Notes: generated from the letters alone by a model not told the origin. A stretch of DNA of 64,000 bases from Deinococcus puniceus (GCF_001644565.1 NZ_CP011387.1:2813501-2877500); one strand, 5' to 3'. Counted from the stretch's first letter, positions 1 through 9,623 are shown. Program-made: numbers and translations.

Positions 1-583
1 TCCACTCTATGCCGCCCTTCGGCACGGTCACGTCTAGGCCGCCCAGCGCGTCTATCACGCGGGCCACATAGTCGGTTCTCACGATCACGTGGGCGTCTAC
101 GCGCTCGCCCGTAATTTCCTCCACGGCGCGGGTCAGGCCTTCCGGCCCCCCTGACCAGTAGCGGCTGTTCACCTTCTGGGCAGCGGGCGAACCCCGGTAG
201 TCGTACTCGCCCACGTTGGTGTCGCGGGGAATGCTCAGCACACTGACCCGTCCGGCGTCCACCTTCACCAGCATCAGAGTGTCGGTGTTGGGCGGCTGAA
301 TAATGCCCGTGCGCTGCTCCTGATCCTTGCAGGGCTGGCGGTAATAGCAGTACACGATGTCGCGGCCCGCCACCAGCAACGTAAAATTCGGGGCGCTGCC
401 CGCTACCAGTGCGCTGGCCGGAGTAGACGCCCCCGGAGAACTGAGGACGGCCACACCGCCCAGGGCCAACGCCGCCAAAGACAGCCCGAAAGCTTGCAAC
501 GCCCGCAGACGCGCCAGTGGGCGGGGGTTGGCAGAACCATCAGACGGAAAATCAGGCGGCAACAGGCTCACACCCCACAGCAT
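1..583 (-). CDS. LytR-CpsA-Psr (LCP) family protein, 3'-truncated by the window edge
   Basis: About 194 codons of an LCP protein are visible; the C-terminus lies beyond base 1. LCP enzymes move undecaprenyl-linked polymers onto peptidoglycan outside the membrane. A hydrophobic signal anchor covers residues 28-48. The diagnostic LCP stretches follow: TDTLMLVKVD, VSVLSIPRDT (the Arg and Asp bind pyrophosphate), KVNSRYWSGGPEGL and DYVARVIDALGGLDV. ATG 583 is the first ATG after an in-frame TAA, with no strong Shine-Dalgarno (SD) sequence. It lies 71 bp downstream of yqeK, the same pairing seen in other deinococci. Family is certain; substrate is unknown. Confidence 0.88.
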   Translation of the reverse strand, partial: MLWGVSLLPPDFPSDGSANPRPLARLRALQAFGLSLAALALGGVAVLSSPGASTPASALVAGSAPNFTLLVAGRDIVYCYYRQPCKDQEQRTGIIQPPNTDTLMLVKVDAGRVSVLSIPRDTNVGEYDYRGSPAAQKVNSRYWSGGPEGLTRAVEEITGERVDAHVIVRTDYVARVIDALGGLDVTVPKGGIEW

Positions 584-654
584 AGCCAGCGGGCATGAGG
601 GGAGCTGTTAGCGATAAGACACAGCGTTGGTGTGCATTCACAACGATGTATTCA

Positions 655-1332
655 TCAGGCGGGGCGGCTGCGGCGCAGGGAAAGTCGGGGGGCCGGGGAA
701 GCGGCAACGGAGGCGTCTGAACCCGCATGGCCACAGGCAGAATGGCCGTGATCCACCCGCACCAGCGGCAGCGCGTAATAGGCCTGCAAGGTTCGCGGAT
801 GAACCTGAATGCCCCGCCCCTGAAGGTAGGTGACTTTGGAGGCGATGGCCCGGTGCAGGGCGGCGTCGAGATCGTGCAGGGCCAATTCGCGGATGTCCTC
901 GTTCACGCCGCGTCCGGGTTCCGAGACATCGGCCACGTACACGCAGGCCGACACCGGATTCCCGCCGCGTGGCCCGGTGGTGTGGTCTTCGACAGCCTCC
1001 AGCACCACCGGATCACGGTAGCCCCAGCGTTCCAGCAAGGTGCGGGCGGCGCGGCCATGCAGGGCCAGCGGGTGCGCGGCGTCTATAGGGTGTTCGGGTG
1101 GCGCGAGGCGCAAGAGTTCGGCGTCGGGAAGGTCACGGGCTATGTCGTGCAGGATGCCCGCAGCGTAGGCCCGCGATTCATCGAGGCCGTTGGCACAGGC
1201 GATCTGGCAGGCGAGTTCTGCAACGCGCAGGACGTGCTGGTAACGCTTGGGGCGCACCATCAGGCGAACGCGGTCTTCCCACCCAACCAGATCGGCGAGG
1301 GGGTGACGCGGTTGGGGCAGTGCGGCAATCAT
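655..1332 (-). CDS. yqeK: YqeK-type HD phosphohydrolase (bis(5'-nucleosyl)-tetraphosphatase, symmetrical)
   Basis: The HD-domain metal ligands are visible: KRYQHVLRV (His33), GILHDIA (His62-Asp63) and a later EAVEDHTTG. YqeK proteins hydrolyse Ap4A to two ADP. Length is 225 aa from ATG 1332; the family is usually near 190, and the extra residues are a poorly conserved Ser/Arg-rich tail. ATG 1332 is preferred over the GTG at 1380 because a TATACT -10 box at 1369-1374 would place transcription start inside the longer version, and because a 10-codon ORF ends in an ATGA overlap exactly at this ATG. The nadD gene that often precedes yqeK is absent; a dispersed repeat lies upstream. The LCP gene follows. 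Confidence 0.85.
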   Translation of the reverse strand: MIAALPQPRHPLADLVGWEDRVRLMVRPKRYQHVLRVAELACQIACANGLDESRAYAAGILHDIARDLPDAELLRLAPPEHPIDAAHPLALHGRAARTLLERWGYRDPVVLEAVEDHTTGPRGGNPVSACVYVADVSEPGRGVNEDIRELALHDLDAALHRAIASKVTYLQGRGIQVHPRTLQAYYALPLVRVDHGHSACGHAGSDASVAASPAPRLSLRRSRPA

Positions 1333-1361
1333 GCGCGCATGTGGACAAGGCTCCACACCAT
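1329..1361 (-). CDS. 10-codon leaderless upstream ORF coupled to yqeK
   Basis: The ORF reads MVWSLVHMRA and stops. Its ATG lies 7 nt after the TATACT box at 1369-1374, the spacing expected of a leaderless message. Its TGA overlaps the yqeK ATG as ATGA. The arrangement suggests ribosomes enter on the leaderless ATG and re-initiate at yqeK. The peptide has no recognisable function. The coupling is inferred from geometry only. Confidence 0.45.
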   Translation of the reverse strand: MVWSLVHMRA

Positions 1362-1368
1362 AGAACAG

Positions 1369-1374
1369 AGTATA
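1369..1374 (-). promoter_or_regulatory. -10 box (TATACT) for yqeK
   Basis: On the minus strand TATACT matches the -10 consensus at 5 of 6 positions and sits 7 nt before the upstream ORF ATG at 1361. No convincing -35 was found 16-18 bp upstream. Confidence 0.5.
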
Positions 1375-1408
1375 CGTCACGCCTTTGCACCTAAGCTGAC
1401 GTAAAATG

Positions 1409-1422
1409 TGGAATCGATTCCA
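1409..1422. promoter_or_regulatory. Perfect 14-bp palindrome, possible operator
   Basis: TGGAATCGATTCCA is a perfect inverted repeat about 35-50 bp upstream of the yqeK -10 box. It is short enough to be an operator for a dimeric regulator. No second copy was noticed nearby, and no regulator can be named. Confidence 0.3.
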
Positions 1423-1477
1423 TCTGGGGCGGGATTGTTGGCTGGAAGGGCTGTCAGATGGACGGTCTGGGGGCGGG

Positions 1478-1652
1478 TGGTCTAAGGTGCTGGGGCGGGT
1501 TCGGTGCGGAACTGCCTCCTCTGCTCCGCAGCTCTGCGGGCCACCCCGCTGCTAGTGCAGCGCCCCTCTCTTCAAGCTGTTCCAGTCCCGCAAGGGGGGA
1601 GGGCTAAAAGCAATGGCTGGGAGCTGTGTTTTGACCCTTGACCCTTAGACCA
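1478..1652. repeat. Dispersed repeat, GGTCTAAGG/TTAGACC-end family
   Basis: The left end reads GGTCTAAGG and the right end is a tandem of TTGACCC and TTAGACC, roughly inverted. The interior is rich in C-tracts and CTGC motifs. The same ends recur near 34010, 43590/44050, 45711-45742, 46581/46760, 49100, 52491 and 56155/56390. It fills the yqeK-cdaR gap and has no ORF. It resembles the small non-coding repeats known from Deinococcus radiodurans, but the family identity is my inference. Confidence 0.55.
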
Positions 1653-1672
1653 AGCCCCTCACACCCGCCTAC

Positions 1673-2700
1673 TCACGGCGCAGAACCCGTCCCACTCGCA
1701 GGCGGACGGGCTGCGGGAGTTGCCGCTGCCGGAGTTGCCGCCACCCGCTCTACCGTCAGGCGCACATTGACTTCATCGAGGGCTTGTGCGCCCGCCGGAA
1801 TCCGCAGGGTCACGGGCGCGGTGTAGGTGCCCACGCGGTAGGTCACGGTTCCCGCCGCCTCGCGCAGTCGGCCCAGCAGTTCGGGGGCGGCCACCACGCG
1901 CACGGTGCTGGGCTGCACGCTGACCGCCGTGACGCGCAGGCCCGCCGGGGGATCGTTCAGCACTACGCGCAGGCTTTTCACGGGGAGTTCCCCGGTGTCT
2001 ATCCGGCGCACGGTCACGCTGGCGGGGCTGGTCTGCACGCCCTCTACCGGGTCGCCCTGTTCGTCTAGAGCGATCAGGTTCACCTCGCTGGCTTCTCCGG
2101 GCAGCAGGGGCGCGGGGCTGGTGATCAGGCGGCGCACGGTGGCGACCACGCGCCCCGCACCGCTCACGGTGGCCTGTGCGGGGGCCACGTCATAGCGCAG
2201 CAGGCTGGTATCGGACGGAGAAGCCACGCTGAGCGTCACGGCCAAAGTCCGGGTCAATTGGGCATCCACGAAGCCCTGCACCCGCTCTGGCGCTTGCCGC
2301 CGCAGCGTGGTTCCACCCGGCACCTGCACCGCAACCGGGCGATTGAAACTGCCTTCCGGCACGCCCGTCACGTCGACTACGGCTTCAATCGTTTCGCCGC
2401 TCAATTCCCGCAGGCGCTCCGGGCGGCCAGAGAGCGTCACGCGCACGGTGCCGGGATTCAGGTCACTGGTGGCACGGCGGGTGCGGCCCCCGGTGGTATC
2501 GCGCACGGTCACGGGCACATCGAAGCCCTGCTCCACGTTGGCGCGGCGATCCCCAGTCGCCACGAACCACAGCGTCAGGGCCACCACCAACGACAGCACT
2601 TTGGGCAACAGGTTGTGAACGACCCGGCCCCACACGTAGCGCGGCCTAAGCCAGCGCTGGGCCGCGCTCCCTAGGCCGCCGTCATGCCCGCTGCTGCCGC

Positions 2701-2704
<4 letters not shown>
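1673..2704 (-). CDS. cdaR: YbbR-like CdaR, regulator of the diadenylate cyclase
   Basis: 343 aa with an N-terminal transmembrane segment around residues 32-51 (LLPKVLSLVVALTLWFVAT). Four YbbR-like beta domains follow, each with FDVPVTVRD-type strands and PxTVRVTLSG turns. A Pro/Ala-rich tail ends the protein. YbbR proteins sit outside the membrane and modulate the partner cyclase CdaA. The GTG start overlaps the cdaA stop as GTGA, indicating translational coupling. The usual third partner glmM is not adjacent. Confidence 0.9.
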
Positions 2705-3546
<842 letters not shown>

Positions 3547-3879
3547 GACAACGCGGGCTGGGCGGCACGCCGTCCACTATACAAGCCAGCACCGCACGGC
3601 TGAGTCCGAGTTGGCTGAGTCCGGGCAGAAGGGGAATGCACCGGCCCCCGCGCCTGCACAGGCTTCAAAACGCGGCCATTTCCGAACGCTCTGATCAGAC
3701 CCATCTTGTCAACGTTGCCGAACCGAACCACCCACAAGTCCCAAAACAGCCCGTGAGGAAGTTCGAAGTCCCTCATCTCGGCCCCCACCAAGCCTGACCC
3801 CACCAACCCTAATCTTTATCTTCCGTTTCTCTTTAGTTTTGCCCGGTACGGTGCGGGGGGGTAGGCTAGACTGCCCGCC
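3547..3879. other. Divergent intergenic region cdaA / metallophosphoesterase
   Basis: 333 bp with no convincing gene. On the minus strand TATAGT (3576-3581) is a likely cdaA -10 box. On the plus strand TAGACT (3867-3872) lies 7 nt before ATG 3880, a leaderless-type promoter. The rest is unremarkable, becoming T-rich just before 3840. Confidence 0.5.
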
Positions 3880-4614
3880 ATGATGCGCCTAGCCATTCTC
3901 GCGGACTTGCACGCCAACTTGGCGGCAACATTGGCAGTCCACGCAGACGTCGAGCGGCGCGGTATTTCTGAAGTGTGGGTTTTAGGCGACCTCGTGGGCA
4001 AAGGCCCGCGCCCAAAAGAAGTGGTGGAGTGGACGGAGGCCCACGCCTCACGGGTGATTCAGGGCAACTGGGACGCCCGCGTGGCCGGGGCCACCAACCG
4101 CCCCCAAGACCTGTGGCCGCGCAGCCGCCTCACGCCGGGGCAACTGTCTTACCTCGGGGCCTTGCCCTACGGCATAGAGGAACAGTTCAGCGGCGCGTGG
4201 TGGCGGTTCGTGCATGCCAGTAGCCGGGGTCTGTTTCACCGCCTGTACCCACACAGCAGCCTTGCCGAGCAACTGGACGCCTTTTTGCCCAATAGCCAGT
4301 ACGGACTGGCCCAACACGCCGACGCCCTTGTCTACGCCGACGTCCATGAAGCTCTGATGCTGGATGTGGAGGGCCGCCCGCTGATCAACTGCGGCAGCGT
4401 GGGCAACCCGCTGGACAGCACTCTCCCCTGCTACCTGATTTTGGAATTCGACCCCCACAGCCCGGCCCACAGCGCCACGTTTGTGCGCCTGACCTATGAC
4501 CGGGATGAAGAAATTGGCGCGGCGGAGGCCAGCGGCATGCCCTTTACGCGGGAGTACATCGCGGAACTGCTGACCGGGGCGTACCAGAAACGGCGAGCGA
4601 GAACGGGGGAATAG
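3880..4614 (+). CDS. Calcineurin-like metallophosphoesterase (YfcE-like fold)
   Basis: 244 aa. Binuclear metal motifs are seen in order: ADLHAN (Asp9, His11), GDLVGKGP (Asp37), GNWD (Asn63, Asp65) and FVHAS (His112). Where most relatives have GHTH, this protein has ADVHEA (His156 only), so one metal ligand is missing or shifted. Family members hydrolyse phosphodiesters or act on Ser/Thr phosphoproteins; the substrate here cannot be told. The start is supported by TAGACT at 3867-3872. An adjacent in-frame ATG at 3883 is an alternative. Confidence 0.85.
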   Translation: MMRLAILADLHANLAATLAVHADVERRGISEVWVLGDLVGKGPRPKEVVEWTEAHASRVIQGNWDARVAGATNRPQDLWPRSRLTPGQLSYLGALPYGIEEQFSGAWWRFVHASSRGLFHRLYPHSSLAEQLDAFLPNSQYGLAQHADALVYADVHEALMLDVEGRPLINCGSVGNPLDSTLPCYLILEFDPHSPAHSATFVRLTYDRDEEIGAAEASGMPFTREYIAELLTGAYQKRRARTGE

Positions 4615-4663
4615 AGCGGCAATCGGTCATCTCGGCACTTGCTCCAGCCTCTACATTGCGGAG

Positions 4664-5191
4664 GTGAAGCAAAAGCTTGGTTGGTTGACCGTTGGTCTGG
4701 GCGGTTTGGCGCTCGCAGGTGGCCGGGACGCCCCCACGTTCTTGGATGTCTTCCGTCAGACACCGGGAGCGCGGCAAGTCATCAAGGTTCCCGATGAGCA
4801 ACTGGGAACACTGGGCTACACGCACCGCCTGATCTTTCAAAACGTTGGGGCTGTGTTTCTGACACGCGGCGCTCTGGAAGGCAGCGACACACCAAACACC
4901 ATCACCGCATGGGTTTCAACTTCCCACGCTTCGATTCAGCAGCAGCGGGCGATGGTGGCAGTCATCAGACATACGGTGGCCCGCTGCCATGCCCCACTGA
5001 CGGCGCAGCAACTCAACATGTTGCATGCGTTGGCCGAGCGCGATTGGCGGCTCAAGTTGGGCTGGCAAGAACAGCAAATTGGCCCCCTCAAGGTGGGTTG
5101 GGGTGGCCGGGAAGGGTTGAATATCGGCGGCCATGATGTGGGCGGAATGAGTGTGGATTGGCCCAACAGTCAAGGCGTCTGTAGGTGGTAG
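4664..5191 (+). CDS. Hypothetical protein with possible signal sequence
   Basis: 175 aa, not recognised. The N-terminus (residues 5-19, LGWLTVGLGGLALAG) could be a signal peptide or membrane anchor. The C-terminal third is rich in Gly and Trp (GWGGREG, GGMSVDW). The start is GTG 4664, preceded by GCGGAG very close to the start, so the exact start is doubtful. It stands alone between convergent neighbours. Codon use resembles the surroundings, though A+T is slightly higher. Confidence 0.55.
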   Translation: MKQKLGWLTVGLGGLALAGGRDAPTFLDVFRQTPGARQVIKVPDEQLGTLGYTHRLIFQNVGAVFLTRGALEGSDTPNTITAWVSTSHASIQQQRAMVAVIRHTVARCHAPLTAQQLNMLHALAERDWRLKLGWQEQQIGPLKVGWGGREGLNIGGHDVGGMSVDWPNSQGVCRW

Positions 5192-5210
5192 TCAGGCTCC
5201 AAAAGCAAAA

Positions 5211-5240
5211 CCGCCCTGACCCCAACTGAGGCCAGAGCGG
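5211..5240 (-). terminator. Probable terminator of the 5258-6076 gene
   Basis: An imperfect 11-bp stem (two mismatches) pairs 5211-5221 with 5230-5240. On the minus strand it is followed by TTTTGCTTTT. It lies 18 bp beyond the stop at 5258. Confidence 0.55.
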
Positions 5241-5257
5241 AACACTCATGCTCAGGC

Positions 5258-6076
5258 TTAGGCCCGCAATTCGCCCTTTTCACGCATGACCTGAGTCAGC
5301 TTGGCAGGTTCGAACAGGCTGGCTCCCTCGCCGTAACGGGCTTTGACAGCACGCTGCACCAGCCACACGGCAGCAAACACGCCCAGCAAACTCAGCACCA
5401 GCGAGGGCACCCGCATCAGCGCATTCACCTCGGCGATCTGGCCGTTAAAGTCGTCCGAGCCGAATTTGGCCACCACCCGCTGATAGTTCACGACGCTGTT
5501 GATAATGCCGCCGATGATGTCTATGACGGCAAACACCACCGTTCCCAACACCAAGCCTTTGTGGACGGCAGGGTCACGCATGGCCTGCTGGCTGGCGGCG
5601 CGGTGTTCGGGCGGTTCTCCGATGCTGCTGGCATCCAGAAACACGCGGAACAGGGGGACGCTGGTGGCCGCCGAAATGAGGAACAAGATGCCCGTGAGGT
5701 AAGAGCGGGCGCTGTCCTTGATGGCATACCAGAAGCCGTCCACGTACCAGAAGGCCAATGCGCCGCTGAAGATTGCCCCAGCGCCGCCGATGAGGGCCAC
5801 CGGGCTGACATTGCGGTTCACCAACAAATCCCACAGTACATAGACCACTGGAATCAGGGCGGCCAACAGGTAGGCGCGGATATTTCCGGTGGTGCCGCCG
5901 CCAAAGACCGTGTCGGACACGCTGACGCCGCTGCCAAAAATATTGGGACTCAGAATCAGGATCGGAATGAGCAGGGTGAAGACCAGATCCCAGACGGTTT
6001 TGGGCACCCGCGCACGCGGCTGTGCTTTCGGTGGAGATTCTGGCGGCACCGCGGGTGAAGAAGTAGGGTCAGACAT
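5258..6076 (-). CDS. Multispanning membrane protein, VC0807-like
   Basis: 272 aa. After a Pro-rich cytoplasmic N-terminus (1-26) there are five to six hydrophobic segments, about residues 29-49, 66-84, 92-110, 122-140, 174-195 and 222-240. The spacing and the pattern of a short loop after helix 2 resemble VC0807/intracellular-septation-like proteins, a tentative assignment. No catalytic motif is seen. It is monocistronic with its own terminator. Confidence 0.6.
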   Translation of the reverse strand: MSDPTSSPAVPPESPPKAQPRARVPKTVWDLVFTLLIPILILSPNIFGSGVSVSDTVFGGGTTGNIRAYLLAALIPVVYVLWDLLVNRNVSPVALIGGAGAIFSGALAFWYVDGFWYAIKDSARSYLTGILFLISAATSVPLFRVFLDASSIGEPPEHRAASQQAMRDPAVHKGLVLGTVVFAVIDIIGGIINSVVNYQRVVAKFGSDDFNGQIAEVNALMRVPSLVLSLLGVFAAVWLVQRAVKARYGEGASLFEPAKLTQVMREKGELRA

Positions 6077-6317
6077 GGGCCCTATTCTCTCATTCCGGCA
6101 GAGGGCGCGGCGAGAGGAATCTGACCCTCACACGGTAATGAAGTGAGGGACTGAAATGGAGTGGTGGCATGGGCTGAGGGCCTGCGCTGCTCTGTCTGCC
6201 GCCTCAGCCTCCGCGATGACCCAAAGGCGTGCCATACAGCAAGAGATTCAGACCCAGAGTTGCTCGCTCCCTCGTCTTGTCTCCGAACGACGTGGGTCAA
6301 TGTGACGGAGAACGGCT

Positions 6318-6740
6318 CTAGGCGGCGCGTTCGCTGTGTTCGGCCTGCACCAGTACGCGCAGCAGGGCGCTCAGGGGATCGAGGGCGCGGGCAGAGGCCA
6401 TGACCATACCGCCGTGCAGACTGGCTTCGTACACACTCTGATCCCCGTTTTCATCAAATTCGTTGACCAATTCCAAGCGTACCCGGTGGTTGCGGCGGGC
6501 GGCCCAGTGCATCAGGTGGAGCAGCAAGTTGGGCGAATCGCCGCGCAGCCACTGAATATCTTGGGTGCCGTGCGCCACCGACATATGAATCCGGGGCTGA
6601 TCTGGCAGACCACTGCCGAGAATACTGCGGTATCCGGCGTAAAAGTTCTCACTGCCCGTTGCAGCCACGCGGTGCAGTGCGCCCATCTCCGGGGCGGCAA
6701 GGGTGCGCAAATCAGGAAGGAGCATGTCCACAAGAGGCAT
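6318..6740 (-). CDS. Hypothetical soluble protein
   Basis: 140 aa with no signal peptide or membrane segment. Notable segments are GTQDIQWLRGDSP, LVNEFDENGDQS and a C-terminal helix LSALLRVLVQAEH. The composition is that of an ordinary globular protein. I do not recognise a family. The ATG at 6740 lacks a strong SD; another ATG lies five codons in. No operon partners are visible. Confidence 0.6.
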   Translation of the reverse strand: MPLVDMLLPDLRTLAAPEMGALHRVAATGSENFYAGYRSILGSGLPDQPRIHMSVAHGTQDIQWLRGDSPNLLLHLMHWAARRNHRVRLELVNEFDENGDQSVYEASLHGGMVMASARALDPLSALLRVLVQAEHSERAA

Positions 6741-6904
6741 CGTGTCAGGCAGCGGAGGGAGTGGCTGTGCAATTTCCCACCCTTGGGGCTACCCCCAGAG
6801 TCAAAAGCGGTCTTTATATCGCCCCAAAAAACTGTGTGGTTATATAGTTGAAAGGCCGTATGTTTCCTGTCAAGGTGCGTCCCACCGCCCTTTACAAATG
6901 GTGA

Positions 6905-6933
6905 GGGAGGCGCAGTTGACGGCTACGCCTCCC
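6905..6933. terminator. Stem-loop between two minus-strand genes
   Basis: GGGAGGCG (6905-6912) pairs with CGCCTCCC (6926-6933) around a 13-nt loop, and pairing extends with one mismatch. It lies 68 bp beyond the S41 peptidase stop. There is no U-run on the minus strand, so termination is plausible but unproven. Confidence 0.35.
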
Positions 6934-7000
6934 CCACTGGGGGTACTCTTTGGGGCTGAAGTCAGCGCCCGCGTTTAGGAACTGTGCTTAAGAACTGTAT

Positions 7001-8383
7001 TTAAGGACTGCCGGGCTGCACGCGGTCTTGAGACAGCATCGGAGCGCCGTCCAGTGCCTTGACGCCCAGATTCAGCAGCTCGTCCCGGCCTTCGGTCAGC
7101 AGGCGAATGTCGGCCTCATCCTGCTCGTCGGCAATATCCGGGGTCAGGCGGGTGGGGTACGGCGTGCCGTCTGGCTTGGCGTAATTCAGGATGGTCAGTT
7201 GCAGCGCGGCGTCTTCTCCCACCGGAAACACACGGGTCGCGGTGTTGCCCACGCCCGCCGTGACTTCGCCCAGCACGGGGCCACGCGCCGCGTTCTGAAT
7301 CTCGAAGGCGAAGAATTCGCTGCATGAGGCGCTACCACCATCGACCAGCACAGACAGCGGCCCCGTCCAGAGTTGCGGATTGGTCACGATGCCGCTCGTC
7401 CGGCCTGCTTCGACCCTTGCGCCCCGGCTGACCAGCGTGCGGCTGTTGCCCTCGGCGCTGCGGGCCACCCGCGTAAAGCTGGGCACGAAGGCACTGACCG
7501 CGCCGTCGCACTCGCTGAGGCTGCCGCCGCCGTTGCCGCGCAAATCCACGACCACGCCGCGCACGCCACGCGCCCGTGCCTGCCCCACCAGATCATGCAC
7601 GCCCTGAGCCACTCCGCCGCCCGAAATGAAGGTGGGAATCCGCAGCACAGCCACGTCTTCGGCACCTGTGGCCGAAGCGACGTAGCTGATGCGGGGCAGA
7701 TCGCGGGTGCTGCTTTCCTGTGAAGTCAGGTTGACGATCCGCTCTACGCCGCGTGTGCTGACGCCCAGAGCGATGGGCCGCCCCGCTTCCCGCGCCGAAC
7801 GCAGGGCGTCGTAGGTGTAAGGCTTGCCGTCAAGGGTGCTCAGCACGTCGCCGCGCAGCAGTCCGGCGGCCTCGGCCACGCTGTTGGGCACGACTTCCAG
7901 CACCACCCGCTGCTGCCCGTCTAGCAGCGCCAGTTTTACGCCAAACTGCCTGCGGTTGCCGCCTGTGGCACTCGCCACGAATTCCTCAAAATCTTCCGGA
8001 TTCTGAAAAAAGGTGTGCTCATCGTCCAGCGCCGTCAGTTCGGCCTCTATGACCGGGTAAGCTTTTTCGGCGGCGCAGTCTGTTGGCGTGGGCGCACACA
8101 CGGCGTCCAGCCTCGTCTGATAGTCGCGGGTCAGGCCCACACGGTCTACGGTAGACAGGCCACCATACGAGTTTTGGAGCAGGCGGTTCACCTGATCGAA
8201 CACGGCCTGTGCGGGCGAGACTGCGGCGGCGCTTTGCCCAGAAAACTGCCCCGAAGAGCGGCCCACTCCGGGCTGTGCCAGTGCGGGCAAACTGAACATC
8301 AGCGACAGGGAGAGCGAGAGCTTGAGAGCGGGAGACAGCGCCGACCTGATGGCGCTTGGGGAACGGCGCTGCGGAGTCTTCAT
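7001..8383 (-). CDS. S41 family peptidase (tail-specific/CtpA-like) with PDZ domain, secreted
   Basis: 460 aa from ATG 8383, which follows AAGGG at SD distance. A signal peptide spans residues 1-36 (LSLSLSLMFSLPALA). A PDZ domain covers roughly 145-221 (FGVKLALL...GLLRGDVLSTLDG). The TSPc protease domain carries LRGNGGG and the nucleophile motif GGSASCSE (Ser353). The catalytic Lys that follows in CtpA enzymes (GKG) is replaced: the text reads TAGVGNT with Val near 378. It may use an IRBP/tricorn-like mechanism or have lost activity. Monocistronic, acting in the envelope. Confidence 0.85.
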   Translation of the reverse strand: MKTPQRRSPSAIRSALSPALKLSLSLSLMFSLPALAQPGVGRSSGQFSGQSAAAVSPAQAVFDQVNRLLQNSYGGLSTVDRVGLTRDYQTRLDAVCAPTPTDCAAEKAYPVIEAELTALDDEHTFFQNPEDFEEFVASATGGNRRQFGVKLALLDGQQRVVLEVVPNSVAEAAGLLRGDVLSTLDGKPYTYDALRSAREAGRPIALGVSTRGVERIVNLTSQESSTRDLPRISYVASATGAEDVAVLRIPTFISGGGVAQGVHDLVGQARARGVRGVVVDLRGNGGGSLSECDGAVSAFVPSFTRVARSAEGNSRTLVSRGARVEAGRTSGIVTNPQLWTGPLSVLVDGGSASCSEFFAFEIQNAARGPVLGEVTAGVGNTATRVFPVGEDAALQLTILNYAKPDGTPYPTRLTPDIADEQDEADIRLLTEGRDELLNLGVKALDGAPMLSQDRVQPGSP

Positions 8384-8537
8384 ATTGACCCTTATTCTGC
8401 TCTGAACAGATGGGAAATGGGTGGGAAGCAATCCCCGCACAGGTTACACAAAACCCGTGTGATTCGGTACTTTTGGCGGGCGCACCTTCCAGACCGGAGC
8501 GGCTGGGCGGGGCCGGATCACCTCTGTGGAAATCTGC

Positions 8538-9623
8538 TCAGGACAGCGGGCGGTGCTGATACAACTCCACCATGCGGCGCAGAAAGCGCAGGCCCGGTGT
8601 GAGGCTGTTGTGCTGCACCCACTCGTCTTCGCGGTGGGCATTGCCGCCCCGGTATACGCCCACTGCAATGGCAGGCAAGTCGTGTGGCACGGCGGCGTTG
8701 GCATCGGTGCTGCTGGAGGCAAGGCGCAGATCCATACGGCCTTCGCGGGCGGCTTCGTGGGCCATGTCTAGCAGGGGGCCGGAGCGCAAGTCACCGCCCG
8801 GACGGTCTCCGACACGCTCTAGACGCACATTGACGCCCGCTTCCCGCGCCGCGCTGTGCAGCACGCCCTGAGCGCGGGTATCGAGTTCGGCCAGAGCCTT
8901 GGCATCCAGCGAACGCAGATCAAGGAGCAGCTCGGCGTTGGCCGCAATAGAATTGACGCTGTTGCCGCCCGACGCGAGGCCCACATTCAGCGTGGTGCGC
9001 GGCGTATTGGGCCGGTGCAGGGCGTACAGGCCCGCGATGGCGAGGCCCAGCGCGTGCAGCGCACTCGGAGCCTGATCGCCCCACGAGTGGCCCCCCGGCC
9101 CGATAAACGTGGCCCGGTAGCGCCGCACGCCCACCGCCCGCGTGACCGCGATGCCCAAGTAGCCGTCTACCGCCACGAACGCGCCCAGCGAAGCCCGGTG
9201 TCGGGCCAGCAGATGCTTCGCGCCGCGCAGGTCTCCTAACCCTTCTTCTCCGACGTTGGCCGCCACCCACAGGGGCCGCCGCAGGGCCACCGGTTGCGCC
9301 GCGTACCCGGCCAGCAGCGCCGTGACCACCGCGAGGCTGGCGCTGTTGTCGCCCACCCCCGGCCCCACCAGCCGCGTTTTTTCGTCGCGCACGGTCACGT
9401 CGGTGCCTGCCGCGAACACCGTATCCAAATGGGCCGCCAGCAGCAGCGCGGGCTTTCCCTCGGTGCCGGGCGGCGTGATGCGGGTCAGGACATTGCCCAC
9501 TTCATCGCGCTCGCAGGCAAACCCCAATTCTTCCCACAGCTGGGTCATCAGATCGGCCCGCGCCCCCTCATCGAAGGTGGGGGCAGGCGTCTGCGCTATG
9601 CGCGGGAGGTACGACAGAGGCAT
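8538..9623 (-). CDS. M20 family metallopeptidase (di/aminopeptidase-like)
   Basis: 361 aa. Zinc ligands and catalytic acids are visible in order: AAHLDTV, GPGVGDNSASL, ANVGEEGLGDL, VAVDG and a C-terminal EDEWVQHNSL. A lid/dimerisation domain starts near GGHSWGD. M20 enzymes release amino acids from peptides or N-acyl compounds in the cytoplasm. ATG 9623 is chosen because a TAGAAT -10 box (9632-9637) lies 8 nt upstream, fitting a leaderless mRNA. The upstream in-frame start at 9653 would lie before that promoter. Confidence 0.88.
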   Translation of the reverse strand: MPLSYLPRIAQTPAPTFDEGARADLMTQLWEELGFACERDEVGNVLTRITPPGTEGKPALLLAAHLDTVFAAGTDVTVRDEKTRLVGPGVGDNSASLAVVTALLAGYAAQPVALRRPLWVAANVGEEGLGDLRGAKHLLARHRASLGAFVAVDGYLGIAVTRAVGVRRYRATFIGPGGHSWGDQAPSALHALGLAIAGLYALHRPNTPRTTLNVGLASGGNSVNSIAANAELLLDLRSLDAKALAELDTRAQGVLHSAAREAGVNVRLERVGDRPGGDLRSGPLLDMAHEAAREGRMDLRLASSSTDANAAVPHDLPAIAVGVYRGGNAHREDEWVQHNSLTPGLRFLRRMVELYQHRPLS

